DNA of 64,000 nt, taken from positions 1 to 64,000 of the forward strand of contig JASEFS010000004.1 of assembly GCA_030018495.1 (NCBI GenBank), written 5' to 3'. Position numbers and translations under genes: made by a program. Shown in pieces: positions 61,648-64,000 of the stretch. The stretch's first letter is position 1, and each line of letters opens with the position of its first letter. This DNA comes from Deltaproteobacteria bacterium (GTDB lineage: Bacteria; Desulfobacterota; Desulfobaccia; Desulfobaccales; 0-14-0-80-60-11). The notes under the pieces were generated by a model. The model was not told where the DNA came from. It did no database searches and saw only the letters and a program-made list of their open reading frames with translations.

Positions 61648-61738
61648 GGCGACTTCGCTCTTTTGTTTGATCTTTCCCTACTTTACCATTTTTTTTGCCA
61701 GGTGCGTGTGATAACATTGGGCAACTCGAGACCGACCC

Positions 61739-63673
61739 ATGAGTAAAAAAATCACCTTCAAGCCCTACGACCTCACCATAGAGGTTGAGGACGGCGAAAA
61801 TCTGCTCAGAGCTGCACTCAGGGCCGGGGTGCATATCAACGCCTCGTGCGGCGGCAGCGGCGTGTGCGGCAAGTGCCGCATCATTCTGGAAGAAGGCTCC
61901 CTGGAATGCCCTCCTACCACGCTGTTGAGCAAGGAAGAATGGGAACTGGGCTATCGGCAGGCCTGCCAATGCGCCGTGACCTCCGACCTGGTGGTACGCA
62001 TTCCGCCCGAGTCCCTGCTGGACCGGAAGACTATAACCCGGCGCAAGGCTGGAATCACGTTGCGTCCGGCTCCCATAGATGTGCCTGCCTTGAGGCGGCA
62101 AGGCCTCTATGATCCTGCTTTTCAAAAGAAATTCCTCAAGCTTCCTCCGGCCACTTTGAGCGACAACGTCTGCGACCTCTCCCGTCTGGAAAACGGCCTG
62201 CACCGGCAATACGGCTTAAACAATCTTACTTTGGATTTTCTTCTCCTCAGAAAATTGGCCCGGGTGATGCGGCAGGACAACTTTGAGGTGACAGCCACTC
62301 TGGATTTCGCCCAACGGCGCTCCCGAAATCCCCGGCTGGTGGATATTGAACCGGGCGACACCACGGGCAAGCATTTCGCTCTGGCCGTGGATATCGGCAC
62401 CACCACTGTCTGGGTGCAGTTGCTCGATTTGGCCAACGGGGAGATCATCGGCCAGGCCGCGGATTATAACGGCCAGTTGAGTTATGGCGATGACGTGATC
62501 TCGCGCATCGTCTACAGCCAGAAAGAAAACGGCTTAAAAACTCTTCAAACGGCAGTGGTAGCCACTCTGAACAAGATTATCAAGAACCTGTTGCGGCGCT
62601 ACAAACTGCCGGTTGAAGAGGTTTCCCATATAACTCTGGCAGCCAACACCACCATGACTCACCTGCTTTACGCCATCGACCCCAAGTATATACGCCTGGC
62701 GCCATACACCCCCACCGCCTGCCATATCCCGCCCATGCGGGCCCGCCATCTGGGGTTGGAGGTGCCTGAGCACGTCTTTGTCTATTCCGTGAGCTCCGTG
62801 TCCAGCTATGTGGGCGGCGACATCGTGGCCGGGGTTTTGGCTTCGGGAATTTATAAGGAATCCAAGCTGACCCTTTACATCGACATCGGCACCAACGGCG
62901 AGATTGTCATCGGCAATCAGGAGTGGCTGGCCTGCGCCGCCTGCTCGGCGGGCCCGGCCTTCGAAGGGGGCGGCATCCGCCACGGCATGCGGGCGGCAAA
63001 AGGCGCGGTGGAGGAGGCCACCGTCAACCCCGAAACCGCGGAGCCGATGATTATGACTATCGACCTGGCCAAACCCAAAGGCATCTGCGGCTCCGGTCTC
63101 ATCAACCTGCTGGCCGCGCTCATGGAAGCGGGCATTGTGCTGCCCAACGGCAAGTTCCGGGACGACCTGGACACGCCCCGCATCCGCATGGGCGACAGCG
63201 GCCGGGAATATGTCATGGCCTACGGCGGCGAAACCGAAAGCGGCGAAGATCTGACCTTGTCCGAAGTGGACATCGACAACCTCATGAGGGCCAAGGGGGC
63301 CATGTTTGCCGGCTATGTGACCCTGCTGGACAACGTTGGTTTGAGACTCCAGGATTTGGAGCAGGTAATTCTGGCCGGCGCGTTCGGCAGCTTCATCAAC
63401 ATCGAAAATGCCATCGCCATCGGCCTCCTGCCGGACCTGCCCCGGGACCGCTTTCATTTTGTCGGCAACGGCTCCCTCACGGGCGCCACCCTGCTGGCTT
63501 TCTCCCGGGACCTGTTGGAGGAGGAGCGCCGGGTGGCCGACATGATGACCAACTTCGAACTCTCGGAGACCCCGGGCTACATGGATCAGTACATCGCCGC
63601 CCTGTTCCTGCCCCACACCAAGGAAGAATACTTCCCCACTATCACCGAACGCCTGCGGGCGGTGCGGAGTTAG
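61739..63673 (+). CDS. RACo-like corrinoid protein reactivator (ferredoxin + ASKHA domain)
   Basis: 644 residues. An N-terminal [2Fe-2S] domain has C-G-G-S-G-V-C-G-K-C (about residues 37-46) and a fourth Cys in the Q-A-C-Q-C segment. A linker is followed by a long ASKHA-type ATPase region: A-V-D-I-G-T-T-T-V, I-D-I-G-T-N-G-E-I, and G-I-C-G-S-G-L-I-N-L. This is the DUF4445/RamA-RACo family. It reduces inactive Co(II) corrinoid to Co(I) with ATP, as in the corrinoid iron-sulfur protein of acetyl-CoA synthesis or in methyltransferases. No acs gene is in view. Confidence 0.9.
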   Translation: MSKKITFKPYDLTIEVEDGENLLRAALRAGVHINASCGGSGVCGKCRIILEEGSLECPPTTLLSKEEWELGYRQACQCAVTSDLVVRIPPESLLDRKTITRRKAGITLRPAPIDVPALRRQGLYDPAFQKKFLKLPPATLSDNVCDLSRLENGLHRQYGLNNLTLDFLLLRKLARVMRQDNFEVTATLDFAQRRSRNPRLVDIEPGDTTGKHFALAVDIGTTTVWVQLLDLANGEIIGQAADYNGQLSYGDDVISRIVYSQKENGLKTLQTAVVATLNKIIKNLLRRYKLPVEEVSHITLAANTTMTHLLYAIDPKYIRLAPYTPTACHIPPMRARHLGLEVPEHVFVYSVSSVSSYVGGDIVAGVLASGIYKESKLTLYIDIGTNGEIVIGNQEWLACAACSAGPAFEGGGIRHGMRAAKGAVEEATVNPETAEPMIMTIDLAKPKGICGSGLINLLAALMEAGIVLPNGKFRDDLDTPRIRMGDSGREYVMAYGGETESGEDLTLSEVDIDNLMRAKGAMFAGYVTLLDNVGLRLQDLEQVILAGAFGSFINIENAIAIGLLPDLPRDRFHFVGNGSLTGATLLAFSRDLLEEERRVADMMTNFELSETPGYMDQYIAALFLPHTKEEYFPTITERLRAVRS

Positions 63674-63707
63674 GTTTTGGTTTTTGGTTTTTGGTTTTTG
63701 GTTTTTG
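63673..63707. repeat. Tandem GGTTTTT heptamers after the RACo-like gene
   Basis: About five copies of GGTTTTT in a row directly after the stop codon. The next block (63728-63755) contains AACCCAAAACC-like words that are nearly complementary. Confidence 0.8.
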
Positions 63708-63753
63708 AATTTCGATAACCGAATTCCCACCACCCAAAACCCGGAACCCAAAA

Positions 63754-63790
63754 CCTAGCCCCTGACCCTAGCCCCCTGACCCCTGACCCT
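63754..63790. repeat. Tandem TAGCCCCTGACCC-type repeats
   Basis: Four imperfect copies of CCCCTGACCC. Related GGGGTCAGG-like words occur at about 57155-57173, so this is a dispersed family. Confidence 0.6.
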
Positions 63791-63809
63791 TGGCACCTCA
63801 GGCCGAAAA

Positions 63810-64000
63810 CTACCTTAACTTCTTCAACAGCCAGGCAATGTTTTCCGCCAGCCCGGTTATCGTTTTCAGGCCTTCCTCGTCATTGACCACTTCCCCCGGC
63901 TTGAGGCCATAGGCAATGGGCCAATAGGTGGAGCCCGGCACGATCATGCCCATGATGGAGAAGAAAAACAGCAGTTGGGCATAGGTGAAGTTGACCCCGG
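63810..64000 (-). CDS. Flavodoxin-like NAD(P)H-dependent reductase (5' part outside window)
   Basis: C-terminal 62 residues of a protein that enters from the right edge. The visible part ends in M-G-M-I-V-P-G-S-T-Y-W-P-I-A-Y-G, V-N-D-E-E-G-L-K-T-I and L-A-E-N-I-A-W-L-L-K-K-L, which fit the C-terminus of the flavodoxin-family NADPH-dependent FMN reductases. The stop codon TAG is at 63812-63810. FMN binding and any Fe-S site lie outside the window. Confidence 0.75.
   Translation of the reverse strand, partial: GVNFTYAQLLFFFSIMGMIVPGSTYWPIAYGLKPGEVVNDEEGLKTITGLAENIAWLLKKLR

Noticed and set aside
1-64000. CRISPR arrays, insertion sequences, prophage or integrase genes, rRNA operons
   Set aside because: None found: no regularly spaced direct repeats with spacers, no transposase or integrase motifs and no rRNA-like stretches; the only stable RNA gene seen is tRNA-Leu.

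Overview
The window looks like a chromosome segment of a motile, strictly anaerobic Gram-negative bacterium of the Desulfobacterota type (the former Deltaproteobacteria: sulfate reducers and syntrophs). This is an inference from gene content, not from a marker gene. The supporting genes are a selenocysteine-containing heterodisulfide reductase HdrA with MvhD, a corrinoid-protein reactivator of the RACo type, a two-gene Suf-like Fe-S system, the order DUF4416-yicC-remA-gmk, the redox repressor Rex, FlgH/FlgI (L- and P-rings, hence an outer membrane), several lipoproteins, and sigma-54 regulation. The DNA is moderately GC-rich, gene-dense and made of short operons on both strands. I see no phage, no insertion sequence, no integrase and no CRISPR array.

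Layout. 1-9.1 kb (+): the end of a biotin carrier protein, two glycine-zipper lipoproteins, a ParB-like protein, a DUF255 thioredoxin-domain protein, two unknown proteins and uvrA. 9.4-17.1 kb (-): rex, the F0 genes atpZ-atpI-atpB-atpE, a PAS sensor kinase, gmk-remA-yicC-DUF4416. 17.5-18.5 kb (+): hypA-like and queE. 18.6-28.0 kb (-): a degenerate receiver protein, an MBL-TPR protein, four small proteins behind a pair of long class III CoA-transferases, and a sigma-54 activator. 28.4-40.5 kb (-): a TPR protein, tRNA-Leu(CAA), an ECF sigma / anti-sigma / Spy-like unit, uspA-DsbD-like-MFS, asnS, surA-like and mfd. 40.8-49.8 kb (+): the flagellar operon flgF-G-A-H-I-J-N-K-L-csrA-fliW behind a sigma-54 promoter. 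50.0-54.4 kb (-): hdrA(Sec)-mvhD-FrhB/FdhB-like. 54.7-57.1 kb (+): a small exported protein and an SMS-type SufCB pair. 57.4-64 kb: lipoproteins, an SPFH protein, an endonuclease III-like protein, the RACo-like protein and the end of a flavodoxin-like reductase.

How the parts fit. Energy metabolism appears built around low-potential electron carriers: HdrA/MvhD (flavin-based electron bifurcation in characterised relatives), a RACo-like activator that implies a corrinoid methyl-transfer pathway, a redox-sensing Rex, and an F0 c-subunit whose ion site has the sodium-type ligands. The flagellar genes are arranged as a hook/rod/filament-junction operon that ends in the CsrA-FliW translational switch.

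Most notable points. (1) hdrA contains an in-frame TGA directly followed by a hairpin with the properties of a bacterial SECIS element. Conventional gene calling would split this 1027-residue double-HdrA into two pieces. (2) An uncharacterised cluster of two about 475-500-residue class III CoA-transferases with four small proteins, one of which has a cysteine pattern like the small subunits of glycyl radical enzymes. It lies downstream of its probable sigma-54 activator.
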